DNA from: Xiphophorus maculatus
Taxonomy: Eukaryota > Chordata > Actinopteri > Cyprinodontiformes > Poeciliidae
Reading direction: 5' to 3'
NCBI RefSeq assembly: GCF_002775205.1
Contig: NC_036445.1
Coordinates: 6,096,802-6,160,801, forward strand
Length of the DNA stretch: 64,000 nt
The notes under the pieces are model-generated. The model searched no databases. It was given only the letters and a program-made list of their open reading frames with translations, and had not been told where the DNA came from. How positions within the stretch are numbered: position 1 is the first letter of the stretch; each line of letters opens with the position of its first letter. Shown piece by piece: positions 12,825 to 23,906 of this stretch. A program made the translations under genes and the position numbers.

Positions 12825-12887
12825 ATGGCTGCCGCCGCTGCACTAGTCTCGCAGTCTAATGCTGCCTTAAATTACAGCTGTTATTAA
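12825..12887 (+). other. Possible short upstream ORF of mecr
   Basis: An ATG in a good context (AAACATGGCTGCC) opens a 20-codon alanine-rich frame that closes at TAA 12885-12887, about 46 bases before the mecr start. Whether it is in the mRNA depends on the unmapped transcription start. Confidence 0.3.
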
Positions 12888-12933
12888 AAATATATGTATT
12901 ACTACTAGCTGTGAAGTTGTGTTTTGGGTCAAA

Positions 12934-15900
12934 ATGGGGCTTCCGGTTCTCTCGGCTATTTTCAGAAGCCGGGTAGTTTGTGAAAGAGGCATTGTGGCTC
13001 TTTTGAATTGTCCGAAGCACATGAAAGCTAGAGTTTCTCTCTTCAGCCATTCAGCTGGACGCTGCGCACAGACCTGTCAAGCTCTGATCTACAGAAAACA
13101 CGGAGACCCTTCTGGAGTGGTTGAGTAAGAATATGCGTCTGGGAAAAAAACATTAAAGATTAAGTTTTTCTTTATATTGCAAAGAAGACGTACCCCTCTT
13201 TGAATCCATGTTGGGGCTGCACAGCGGCCGTAGTTGGTAGCACTGTTACTTTGCAGCAAGAAGGTCCTGGGTTCGATTCCCTGCCCGGGTCTTTCAGCCC
13301 GGAGTTTGTGGGTTCTCTCCGCCTTCCTCCCACAGTCCAAAAACATGACTGTCAGGTTAATTGGTGTTTCTAAATTCTCCCTACGTGTGAGTGTGTGCGT
13401 GGTTGTTTTTCCTGTCTCTGTGTTTCCCTGCGACAGACTTGCGACCTGTCCAGGGAACGTTAGCTGGAGATAGGCACCTGCACTAGGGACAAGGGTGTAA
13501 GAAAATGGATGGGTCCATGTTGCTTACCTCGCATGTCTCCTCAATGCATCACATCTGTTGCATCTCGCCTCTCTGTGGTTGTTGTCTTGCTTTGTGCTCA
13601 TAAGTGTCCACCGAGGTTCTTGTATGGGAAATCCCTGAGTAGCACCGGGGTTGTGGTGAATGTTTTTCCCCCTCGATCACAGTCTCACCTTGCAAGGGAC
13701 TGATGACATTGCAGCCCACACACCAACTATAACAGCTTGTTTTCATGATTGAAAACATTCAATCAGTTTTATGATTGAAACATAAAACAACATTGTATGA
13801 TTGATACAATCACGCCTACCATATGAAAACAGATGTTTTTACACATCAACATAAATTAATGCACTTATATTAAAAGAAACGTTTTGAATTGATTTAACAA
13901 CCCACAAAGAGATACCTTGAGTTTATTTTGTTCACTATTTTTATTGATCCCTTTCACTTTTATTTCTTGAGATAATAAACTTCTGTCTCACAGTTTCATA
14001 GGGCTGGATTTGCCATTTTCCCAATCCCACTTTACTGACATTGGTTTTGATCATTAAGAAAAACTAAACTTTAGTAATTGTCTATGGTAACAATTGTTTT
14101 TTTTTAACTCATTCTAGGGCAATGAGAGCAGGTGGGAAGAAAACTAAAGCAATTTTAGTCCTAAACCAAACAGAAACCAGTACATAATACTTTCTTACTG
14201 TTCAGGCCTTCCACTGAAACTGTACTTTCAGCAACTTAATATTGAGGTAAAACATAGTGCATTAGTTAAATTATGAAATACTACAGGCTTGTAAGTTGAC
14301 AGTTTTGTGTATTTTATTTTTTTTTATAAACAAAACATATTTTGACATGTTTTTAATTCTGGATGGAGTCATTGACAGAGAGCTATTGGCAGTTTTACTG
14401 ATGTGTATTTGGGTTTTATTCACCAAAGGAAGCACTTAGTTCCATTTTTAACCGTTTTTCTCACTCACTAACTTTATGTAATCTTTGTTTTGCTCTTTGA
14501 AAGTAGGTCTGACTACTTATGTGTGTAGCTGCGTATATTTCCTGATGACATTCTTAAGTTTGTTACCTCTTTAATTGTTCTTTCCCACTAAATCAATATG
14601 CCTGATTTATGAGGTGTTTTTTGACCTGGATTGCTGCAACTTACTGTATCTGTCCCTTTTTATTTCCCTTAGAAAGTACCGCTGGTTTTGTGCTTAATTG
14701 TTTCTTTTTTTGTAGTGTCATTGAAATTAACCTCATGTGTTACTGTGCTTTTTTATTTTAAATTCCATTGAAGGTACCCTTGGGTACAGATGTTTTTGTG
14801 TAGCAAACCTAAATGGAAGGATTGATTGAGCTATGAACTCTGCTTTTCCTTTTTTTTCATAAAGAGTACATATGGCACAGTTTTTTTTTCCACTTTTTCC
14901 CGATATTCATGTTATTCTGACTGTAAAGCAACATAATAAGACTAAAGATATCATGGTCTGTGTTTTTTAACTGAATGTGTATTGTATTTTTTTCCATTCC
15001 AGGCTGGAAGATGTACCAGTGCATCAAACAGGTGCAAAGGAAGTCCTGGTTAAACTGCTGGCATCTCCAATAAATCCATCTGACATAAACATGATTCAAG
15101 GTATTGGTTGGTTTCATTCCACATAATGCAACAACAAAAAAAACTACATCATTATGAAAATACTATTGGAATTCTAACAGTTTTTTGTGGTTTTAGGTAC
15201 CTATTCTATTCTGCCAGACCTTCCTGCCGTTGGTGGCAATGAGGGAGTGGCTCAGGTTTTAGAAGTGGGCAGTCAGGTGAAGTCTCTTAAAGCAGGAGAC
15301 TGGGTAATCCCCAGAGACGCAGGGCTTGGTAAATTAAAACGATTCCTTAGTTTAAGAAAGTAACATTTTCTGTTATCTTTTTGATCTGTTTTTGTTTGAT
15401 TTGTGTGAGCAGGAACATGGAGGACAGAGGCAGTGTTAGCTGAAGATGACGTTATCTCAGTGCCAAACGACATTCCTCTGCTCTCCGCCGCCACACTGGG
15501 AGTCAATCCCTGCACCGCCATCAGGATGCTCTCTGACTTTGAAGATTTGAAGCCAGGTAAGCTTTTACACACGTAATCCATATGTTCTTATTTCACCAAA
15601 CTCTAAATCATTGGGGTTTCTAGTTTCATAAAAGCACCTCGGTATTCATTCTGAGTGAAGACATTTTTCACTACATTCATTGCAAATTTTTTATGATAAA
15701 TAAAATTTTGTTGTGGAGGTGTCTTGACAATATCATTTTCCTCAATTTTCTGCCCTAATAGGAGACTCTGTGATCCAGAATGCAGCCAATAGTGGAGTAG
15801 GGCAGGCTATCATACAAATTGCTGCTGCAAGAGGAATAAACACCATAAATGTTATTCGAGACAGGTAAAATTTAACAACATTTTTATTAACCTTTTAAAT

Positions 15901-17696
15901 ATTCTTTTCTTCTTTTAAACCATGCTGAGGGTCTTGTTTGTTTCATACTCTCCAAAGGCCCGATTTCACACAACTCAGTGACAGGCTAAAGGCTATAGGT
16001 GCCAGTCATGTAATCAAAGAAGAGAGCCTGAGGCGACCAGAGATGAAGGAACTGTTTAAGGTCTGTTGTTTTTGAAGATAAGCCCACTGATAAAAATAGA
16101 GATGTGATGTGGTTTTGGCCTGTTGTTCATTGACACGTTTTTTTCACAGACATGTTCAAAGCCCAAACTGGCTTTAAATGGTGTCGGAGGAAAGAGTGCA
16201 ACAGAATTGCTTCGTCATCTACAGTGAGCATCTTAGATAGTCTTTATTCATCTATCATTTTTTTTTTAGTCTTAACAAATGGCCTGTTATTTTTCTTTTC
16301 CATTCATTTGATTCTGTTTCTAGAGTTGGAGGGTCTATGGTGACATACGGAGGAATGTCTAAGCAGCCGGTGACTGTTCCCGTGGTAAGGCATCACTTTA
16401 AACGATAACAACAGAAAAAAGATAGATACAGTGACTTACAAAATTATTGATATGTCTTTAACATTTTCACATTTTGTCACATCACTACCATGTATTTTAC
16501 TGGCATAATTATGAAGTGAAGGAAAATAAAAATCTTAAATGCATTTCTATCCAATAATAGATTCTTTGCAAATTTCTATCCAATAATTTCAGAATGACAT
16601 TTTGTTGCAGTTTTGGCAGCAAGTATTTTGGCGCTTGTCTCTACTCGCTTTTCTTATCTTGAAACTAAAACTACTACCAGTTCTCCATTGAAACAAAAAT
16701 GATCAGGAATTGAAAGGGACCCCTTGTTTTAATTTTTTAGCTATAGATTCTCAATTTGAAGTATTTCTGGACATTAACCAGGCAACTCTAAAACATAATC
16801 AAGCTTCAATCTAAAACACTCCTCTACAGATGTGGCTGTGTAATGTAAATCTTTACAGCTCCTCCAGAGTTACCAGAGGACTCTTGGCTGCGTGTCTGAT
16901 TAGAAAAGCTCTCAATTTGATATGGTGTCAGTTTATAGGCGGATGGTTATGGCTTGGGTAGTAGTTTGAATAGACCTATTTGAGATGTTTACAGCTTGGG
17001 ATATTGTTTTAAAGCCTAATCCTGCCGTTAACTTATCAACAAGTCTCTGATAGGTCTCCTGTGTTCTTTGGCCTTGAGTAACAGAGTAATCTACACACAG
17101 GTGGACTGTCTTAATAAAATTAATAAAGTTGTTGCATTGGGTTTTATTTTCGAGTATCAAAGTTAAAGGGCTTGAATGTGTACGTATGTCACCCTTTTAG
17201 AAAATTAATTTTAAAAATAGATGACTATCCTTTTCAAACATTCAGATAAAATCAGAAATGTGAGAAATGTTTAGGGATATGAATACTTTTGCGAGTCACT
17301 GAAAATCAGATTAGCTGTTGCTGAAATGTTTTCCAATTGTACACTAATTCAATATGGTGTCTCTAGAGTGCTCTCATTTTCAAGGATGTAAAAGTTCGGG
17401 GTTTTTGGGTGACACAGTGGAAGAAAGATCACTCTCACGGTAAGCAAGCATATTACCTGCTGTGTGAAATGAGAGTGAGAGTATCACAAAGAACTTTTAA
17501 AGTAGGTTTGCTATTATAATTTTTTTCCCTAGATGGGAAGGCATTCAGAGCCATGCTGGATGAACTGTGCTCTCTTATCCAGCAGGGGAAGCTAACAGCT
17601 CCTGCCTGCACGGAGGTGCGCATACAAGACTATAAAAAGGCGCTGGATGCAGCCATGCAACCTTTTTCTTCCCGTAAACAGATCTTAATTATGTGA
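12934..17696 (+). CDS. mecr: Mitochondrial trans-2-enoyl-CoA/ACP reductase
   Basis: MECR performs the last step of mitochondrial type II fatty acid synthesis, the NADPH-dependent reduction of trans-2-enoyl thioesters on acyl carrier protein, which feeds lipoate production. Ten exons: 12934-13124, 15003-15100, 15197-15328, 15413-15556, 15762-15864, 15958-16060, 16150-16223, 16324-16384, 17367-17439 and 17533-17696. They join in frame to 380 residues, against about 373 in human. The Arg-rich, acid-poor N-terminus fits a mitochondrial presequence. Residues 88-96 read NPSDINMIQ. The catalytic Tyr is expected at residue 99 within [16 protein letters not shown]. The nucleotide-binding turn [16 protein letters not shown] is at about 198-213. 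This is a zinc-free member of the medium-chain reductase family. The ATG at 12934 was chosen because upstream in-frame codons are not ATG. Intron 1 carries a SINE and intron 8 a Tc1 fossil. Confidence 0.96.
13213..13512 (+). mobile_element. tRNA-derived SINE
   Basis: The element begins GGGGCTGCACAGCGGCCG. It carries an A-box-like TAGTTGGTAGC and a B-box GGTTCGATTCC at about 13271-13281, then the CTTCCTCCCACAGTCCAAAAA body common in teleost SINEs, and ends GAAAATGGATGG. It lies in mecr intron 1, about 90 bp after the donor site. The promoter boxes belong to the SINE and do not mark a tRNA gene. Confidence 0.75.
16427..17302 (-). mobile_element. Tc1-like transposon fossil with both ends
   Basis: The left end (CAGTGACTTACAAAATTATT) and the complement of the right end (CAGTGACTCGCAAAAGTATT) form matching terminal inverted repeats. 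Between them the minus strand reads [16 protein letters not shown] then [18 protein letters not shown] (about 16990-17080), which resembles the start of a Tc1 transposase. The body is shortened and the gene is dead. It sits in mecr intron 8. Confidence 0.75.
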
Positions 17697-18925
17697 ATGT
17701 TCTGCTTTCATTAACCAGTCACCACAATGTTGTGACAGAAGTGAGTGAACTAAAGTGTAACCTGAGGCCCATGTCACATTATTGTTGATCCAGTTACCAG
17801 TAAACCAGTTACTGTGCTCAATAAACATGCTTTCTCAACAGCCTCAAAGTTCGCTGTCTGTCTTTTCACCTCATAGTAATGCTTCTCGGTGTTCGGTTTA
17901 CAAGCAGTAACAAAAATCATATCAAACCTTTATTTGAACATAGGAGATAGCAAAAGCTATAAAATACTCAGATAACAGCTATCTGTCTTGCTCAACAACA
18001 AATCACTGCGCTTCTAAAAAAAAGAAATATGAAGAGGAGCGACACTGTTATCAGGAAGTGAATTTATTGCTGCAGAAATAACAGTGCAGTGAGGTGTTTT
18101 TTGTTGTTGTTTTTATCTCTTCATTTAAATAACAGTTTCAGTGGAGAAAACATTTACCTTAACTTCCTTCAAAGTTTTGAGTTATGAGAATACAATTGTT
18201 ATGCACAGTCTAATTTAAGCTGAATGTCAATTACAATATTTTTTTAATGTGTAAGTGAAAACCTGAAACCACTTCTACATTAGACGTTTACAAGAAATGT
18301 CAACGGAGACCTGTCACTCTTATATATGGGTGCTGTTATTCTGGAATCTCCAATCTCTGTTGCTCTATGAACTAAGGTATTTTCTCAGCTTTTATTTTAG
18401 GTGTGTAACATACAGTTTGATGTTCTTTGCCTCCTGAAGCTATTGCTGCACGACTTTGCATCACAAACTATCTTCCAGTAAAGTGTGCCACATTAAATTC
18501 AGCTCATCGACTTATAAATGCATTCAAATAAATGAACACTTAATTCTCCATTAATATTGATGGACACAATTCTCTGTGAAAAGCCAGCTTCGTTAGCAGT
18601 TAACTTATGTGTATTACCTTCGTTACTGAGGGTGACCGAGCTTCTGCAGTTTTCTTCTTCATTGTGTAGGCCATGATATAGAGACAGCATATTTTTATAT
18701 ATAAATAATTGTTATGTTATGTACAGTTATTACTGTTAGAGAAACTGATTAGCCATAATCATAAAAATCAACAAAAATAAACATCTGAAGCATCATTTGT
18801 GATAAATCTGTTTATGCATTTTTGGATTGAATGCCTGAAATAAATAAGCTTTTTAATAATATTAAAATTAATTTAAATGCACCTCTAAATGTCTTAGAAA
18901 CAAACTGCGATGCTCATCATCTCTA
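17697..18925. other. Convergent 3' ends of mecr and smpdl3b
   Basis: The mecr 3'UTR is short and ends near AATAAA at 17820-17825. Minus-strand AATAAA signals (seen as TTTATT) at 17929-17934 and 18063-18068 are candidate ends for smpdl3b, giving it a 3'UTR of roughly 0.9 kb. No further gene is seen. Confidence 0.6.
17820..17825 (+). terminator. mecr: Poly(A) signal, mecr
   Basis: A canonical AATAAA lies 124 bases past the mecr stop codon and is followed by a T/C-rich stretch. Confidence 0.7.
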
Positions 18926-21900
18926 TCACCCAGCGACCAACACAGTTGCTGCCATAGAAACAACCAGCAGCAGCCCTCCATAAATAGAAACGGCTCCTTC
19001 CTTCAACAGACATTTCTCATACCTCCTAAAGTCTACTTCTCTTGCTGCACATACATGATCAACACGGCAGTCGCCGTCACACTCTGTCAGGTCATAGCTG
19101 ACAGAGTTGAACTCGTAGTACTTCTGCAGGTAGCAGCGATCAGCCGCCATGCGTTCCAGAACCTGGTGCATGGAGCCTGGAGAAGCATCGGGTACTCTGA
19201 AGCTCTCTGTCAGACGGTACTCTTTCTCCCAGCGTTCTGCGTCTGCATTGGCGTGTGTGAGGTTCAGATAATATGTCACCACATCCTGTTCACACAATGG
19301 GGTTGAAAGACAACACGAAGCAGAACATTAAGAGTGAGAAGTATTATTTTTCTGGAGAGCTTATAAACTAACATAAAAACAGTGTCACCTGCAAGCTATG
19401 GCTCCCATTGAAACGATTGCATGAGAGAGCATTACTTACTTTTACTAGCAATGTTTCAGTGTCATATTCAAAAACACGAATCCCAGGGTTGTTAGCTCCG
19501 TCCTTGACACCAGGAAGTGTTGTTTCCCATGGTGTGACGCCTGGGCTCAGAAACATTGCACTTATGGGCAAGCCTGTGGAAACAAAGTTCAAGTCTAACA
19601 GTTGCAAAGAAATAGCATTTCAAACGCAGTCGTGAAACACTTTGATGTACCTTTTGTGGTGTAGAACATGCGAAAGCTGTCAGTATGATGATGGCCAAAG
19701 AACTGCCCGATTATAACCGAATGATGCTTCTGAATCAATTCCAAATATTTCGTGTTGAACTTTTGTGTGAACCATGATATACTTCTTTTCTTTTCAAAGA
19801 AACCTGGAGGAACATGACCAATGATGTAGACCTGAGAAAGTAAACCAAGTAAAGTTAGCTCAAATAACTGCTTAGTTTTCTTTATTCATGTTAGAATTAA
19901 AACAAACAAAAGAGGTTTATTCTTTCAAACTTGGCCATTTTTACTTGCTTAGTCATGTGAAAAAATTATTAAGAAATGTTCATGTCATTTTTATCTCTGT
20001 AAGAGAAAGTGATTAACTTACAAGTAAATCCCTCAAATGTCATTCTTTAAATAAAATATATCAACAGAAATGTCCATCCTACCCACTAATAACTAGTGTC
20101 ACTCCATGCACCCACATTTTTTAGTGTGGGTATTAAATTTTAGCAGGTTCTGTTTTTTCATGACTGTTTATATCGCTTGCACGTACAATGTCACGCTTTA
20201 TACCTTCTCTTTGTTGTTGCTGGCTGCTGTAAGGGTCTGATCCAACCAGCTAAACTGACCTGCTGGATCTTCATCATTCATGGTCACCTCGTTCTGATAG
20301 TAGTAGAGGTTGGTGTTGAGGACCAACACTCTGTAACCTGCTCGGTTCAGGAGTTTTTCTGTGTAATATCCACCTAATCAAAAAAATACATACAGTGTAT
20401 TTCACTGCCTAGTTTTGCTATGAACCGTGCAGGTGTTAACATTACAAACTGATCTTTGAAGAACAAATGTGCAAGAGTCACCGTTTTTAAATGTTTCTTT
20501 GGAGTCTGCCTCCAGCCAACCACGCCACATTTCTGCTATTTTGTCATAGATGGAGTTTGGGCCTGGAGGAAGTTGACTCTTGGGGTGGTAGTCATGGTTC
20601 CCCAGTGCAGAGTACACTTTTGTATCTGTAAAAGACATATGATCAAAACATTTCATTTATTAGATTAAATGTGTAGATATTGGTGTTAAATTGTTTTCTA
20701 TATAAGCACCCAATGATGTCTTACTTGGAAACACCTCAGTTATGATCTGAGTGAGATTGCCAATGATGTTGATCACCTTCTCTTCTCCTAGATCCTCATT
20801 TGGGACATGCGGGGTGTCATCTCTGTAATGTTTTAAAATAACCATTTTAAGGATTAAAAACTCAAAAAGAGGGAACTGGTTGTTTCAATTCAAAAATGCA
20901 GTGATGGTTTCTGGAATCGGTCATATCAGGTGATGTTAGATAGCTAAATTAGTTCATTATTGCTTCTTGGTATGTCTGCTAAGGGGGAATTGGTAGCCCA
21001 ACTGCGTTATACACATTGAAGGCAATCGAGAGAAAAAAAACACACGACTGCATTAAGTTTGGTATCCAATGTCATGTGATTCACAGATTATTTTTGTTTT
21101 TGCGGTTTCTTTTTAAAATCTAGACCAGAGGACTGCAACCTGCAGCTCTGGAGCCACAAGTGGCTCTTTATAACTCTGGCTAAGAAAATGAAGAACAACT
21201 AATATTTATATATGCAGATGCAATAACAACAACATGCAGGTTTTGCATTTGCTAAGTAATGTCAGTTTTTTTTCTTGACATTAGTTTGGAAACATACTTT
21301 TATTTTTTCCCCACAATTTTCAACAAAGATCAAGAAGACAATGTCTCAATCTTCTGTTGTCAATATTGGTTTTAATTTTATTTTAATACCAAAGAAGAGA
21401 AATAAAATCTTTACTCTTCAAAAATCGACAGCAAATCTCCTACAGTAGATATTCATCAAAAATCAAAAGTTTCTTTTTTTTATAAGGTCTTGTAACATGT
21501 GACTCTAAACTTGGTTTTTAGCTGCACTGAGGCTAAAATTGGCTCCAGAATCCTTTGTCTTAACTATTTTTGAGATTTCAATCCGTCTGTCTTCCTACCT
21601 ATTTGCTGTATTTTGGTTCTCATTGGTTCTTATAATGAGAAACAATGAGAACCAAAATAGGTGTTGAGCTGGAAGGGGGGCTGCAGGAGGACATGTTAGC
21701 CCTGGACAAAGTTCATGCAAAAACCGTCACTGCCAATATATTTGGAAAAGTAAAATGATAGCATATGGTTTTCATTTAGTTGCAGGGCAATGATGAATCA
21801 TAAGTCCCATATTTTCCTTTACTGTTTTGCAAAAAGGCAAACTTAAGTCGTGTTTCCTTTTATAGTCCTTCGGGTTAATCAGATTTAACCAGAAAGACGA

Positions 21901-22323
21901 ATCCAGTTTTTCATCACAGCAGACCGATACATAGCCTACCCTGTCCACACAATGAAGTCTGGATCTGGCAGAATCCTCTTCATGGCGTAGACCGAGGAGT
22001 TGATCAGGTGCCATGGCGCGTCACAGGCATAGGCTCCAAATTTACCAGCACTGAGCGCTGGACGTTTACCGCTGGATGCGCACACTAGCTCCGGGTTATC
22101 CGTTAGTTTGTACGTCGGGTCCCAGTGCAAATCCGTGATATGCCAAAACCTCCCTGGATAAAACCAGCGCGTAATTACGCAAAGTAAGTGACCTCTTTAA
22201 AGGTCATCTGATACCGGAGAGATTTAAGAAGTCTCACAATGTGCAATAACTTTACTTCTTACCTGACAGTGCAAGAGCCTCTCCACAGAATAGACAAGTT
22301 AAAAGCAACCTTACAGGAGACAT
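18926..22323 (-). CDS. smpdl3b: Acid sphingomyelinase-like phosphodiesterase 3B
   Basis: This is a metal-dependent phosphodiesterase of the acid sphingomyelinase family. Mammalian SMPDL3B is GPI-anchored at the cell surface and dampens Toll-like receptor signalling. Exons in transcript order: 22263-22323, 21940-22153, 20725-20822, 20482-20625, 20204-20373, 19651-19831, 19440-19573 and 18926-19285. They join to 453 residues, against about 455 in human. Residues 1-20 (MSPVRLLLTCLFCGEALALS) look like a signal peptide. Binuclear metal-site motifs are present: DLHWD (28-32), TGDD (about 91-94), GNHD (133-136), GHVPPG (from 234) and GHHHTD near 280. The C-terminus is a hydrophobic stretch (GGLLLVVSMAATVLVAG), which fits a GPI signal and favours 3B over the secreted paralogue 3A. 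Six or more cysteines cluster near the C-terminus, as in the family. Confidence 0.93.
21122..21560. mobile_element. Possible hAT-like element remnant
   Basis: CTGCAACCTGCAGCTCTGGAGCCAC followed by a TGGCTCTTT motif resembles the end of hAT-type elements common in fish. A weaker counterpart (GGCTAAAATTGGCTCC) occurs near 21531-21546. No transposase is visible. It lies in smpdl3b intron 2. Confidence 0.35.
21609..21659. repeat. Perfect 17-bp inverted repeat
   Basis: TATTTTGGTTCTCATTG (21609-21625) and its exact complement (21643-21659) flank 17 bases that themselves contain a smaller ATGAG-type inverted pair. A long hairpin is possible. It lies in smpdl3b intron 2. Confidence 0.8.
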
Positions 22324-23906
22324 GTTGGACACCTTGTCAACGGGAAACATTCGACAAAAGCAAAGGAGAGGTTTAAAAGGCAAGTGATTAAAGGGCAAAG
22401 AACGATAAGATATCTAAACGTCGTCACCTTGACGTTTATAGCCAAATATCTCATGAAATCACTGCAGATGAAAAAATAAGCACGAGCATGCTATGACGTT
22501 ATCATTTTCAATATGCGCAATTAATGCAATAGATAGAAAGCAGAGTGACGAATCACTTTATTTGGCTCTTTGACCCCGCACTGATCACTTCTCGTATGCC
22601 AGTTCAGAATCCAAACATTAAATAGTATATGGAACGAATGGGAGAAGGAACTGCCAGGAAAGGCATTCATACATAAACTATTTTTATGTGGGCTAAAGAT
22701 ATCCAGATACTGTTGCCAGTTAAGTAAGATCATGCTTCAGTCTACAATAAAGAGGTGTCCAGAGTACAAGTTGTATATCATCTGTGTATTACATATGGCT
22801 TTAGGTTTATTTTGTCTTTGAATTATGGGAAAATATGAAAAAATAGCTTTGATTCACAAATTCATTTAAACTATGTCCATATCACACATATGTTTATTAC
22901 ACAAAAAGAGATATGGTCAATTGTTTGTTGATAATGTATCTGTTTAAGTCTATGAAAAAATTGTCAGTAATTTAGGATTTTCATTGTCAGCAAGCTATCA
23001 TCAAAATAAACAGAAACACGTGACAAATGTCCCTCTGTGTGTGTGAATCTAGAATACATATTTTATGACTTCAACTACCAAAATAAGTTACATTTTTCAA
23101 TGACATTCTAATTACTGAGAAGCACATAAACAGATGGCATAAACGGGATTATTCCAAATAATGACTCCTGTGTTGCGTTCATGGTACAGTCCTTTTTAAT
23201 ATCACTTATTTCAGAGCAAAACTACGGATTGTGAGATGATTAGAACTGAAGTGGGACCAAGCACAAAGATCATTATTGTAACAATGTCAGCGGAAAAGTT
23301 TTTTTTCTTTTTTTTTTTGATAATCCATCCCGTAGGGTGAGAATTTGCTAAAACTTATTTTTAAATTCTAAGATTCAGAATTTTGTAACACTATTTTACT
23401 TTTTCTTGTATGTAATATTAACTATTTTAGTTGGGAATTTAAATATTTCCAACTAAATATTTATATGCGGAAATCTTAACCTACAAGTGTGCAGAGCATA
23501 CCCAATGTTTACAGCAGTGAACGCTGTCTTGTGCTATATTTGCCCTGATGTTTGTCTGCGAGGTTTCCAATACCATATGATAAGTCTTACTTCCTACAGA
23601 ACCACTAAGTAAAGATACCCAACAATTCTTATATATATATAATAACATCAGTGGTTACCTTCTTAACGAGACAATATTAAAATATATGATCTAAAGTTCA
23701 CCTAGCAAGCAAATATCGGGGCTAAAATATACCCACAGTCACTCCAGTTTCGCGGGATTTTAGGCTGTGCGCATGCGTCTTGCATAAAGTTTAGCGCGGG
23801 TACACACAAGAAGGGTAACAGCTGCTAATCCCCACTGACTACCTTGTTTAGCAACGTATTAATCCATTCACATTAGTTTTTAATACTTTATATCCTTAGT
23901 GCCAGT
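22324..23906. other. Divergent spacer between smpdl3b and rpa2
   Basis: The two genes start 1.58 kb apart on opposite strands. The rpa2-proximal side holds E2F-like and NRF1-like motifs. The middle is AT-rich with no visible gene. Confidence 0.7.
23748..23778 (+). promoter_or_regulatory. rpa2: rpa2 promoter: E2F-like and NRF1-like sites
   Basis: TTTCGCGGGA (from 23748) fits an E2F site and TGCGCATGCGT (23768-23778) fits an NRF1 site. They lie about 130-160 bp upstream of the start codon in an otherwise AT-rich spacer. Both factors are typical of DNA-replication gene promoters. Assignment is by motif only. Confidence 0.55.

Noticed and set aside
13268-13281. tRNA gene suggested by the B-box
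   Set aside because: The box is inside a full SINE body and no cloverleaf with an anticodon arm can be folded around it.
16933-17160. 75-codon minus-strand open frame in mecr intron 8
   Set aside because: It is the start of a degraded Tc1 transposase within a transposon fossil.
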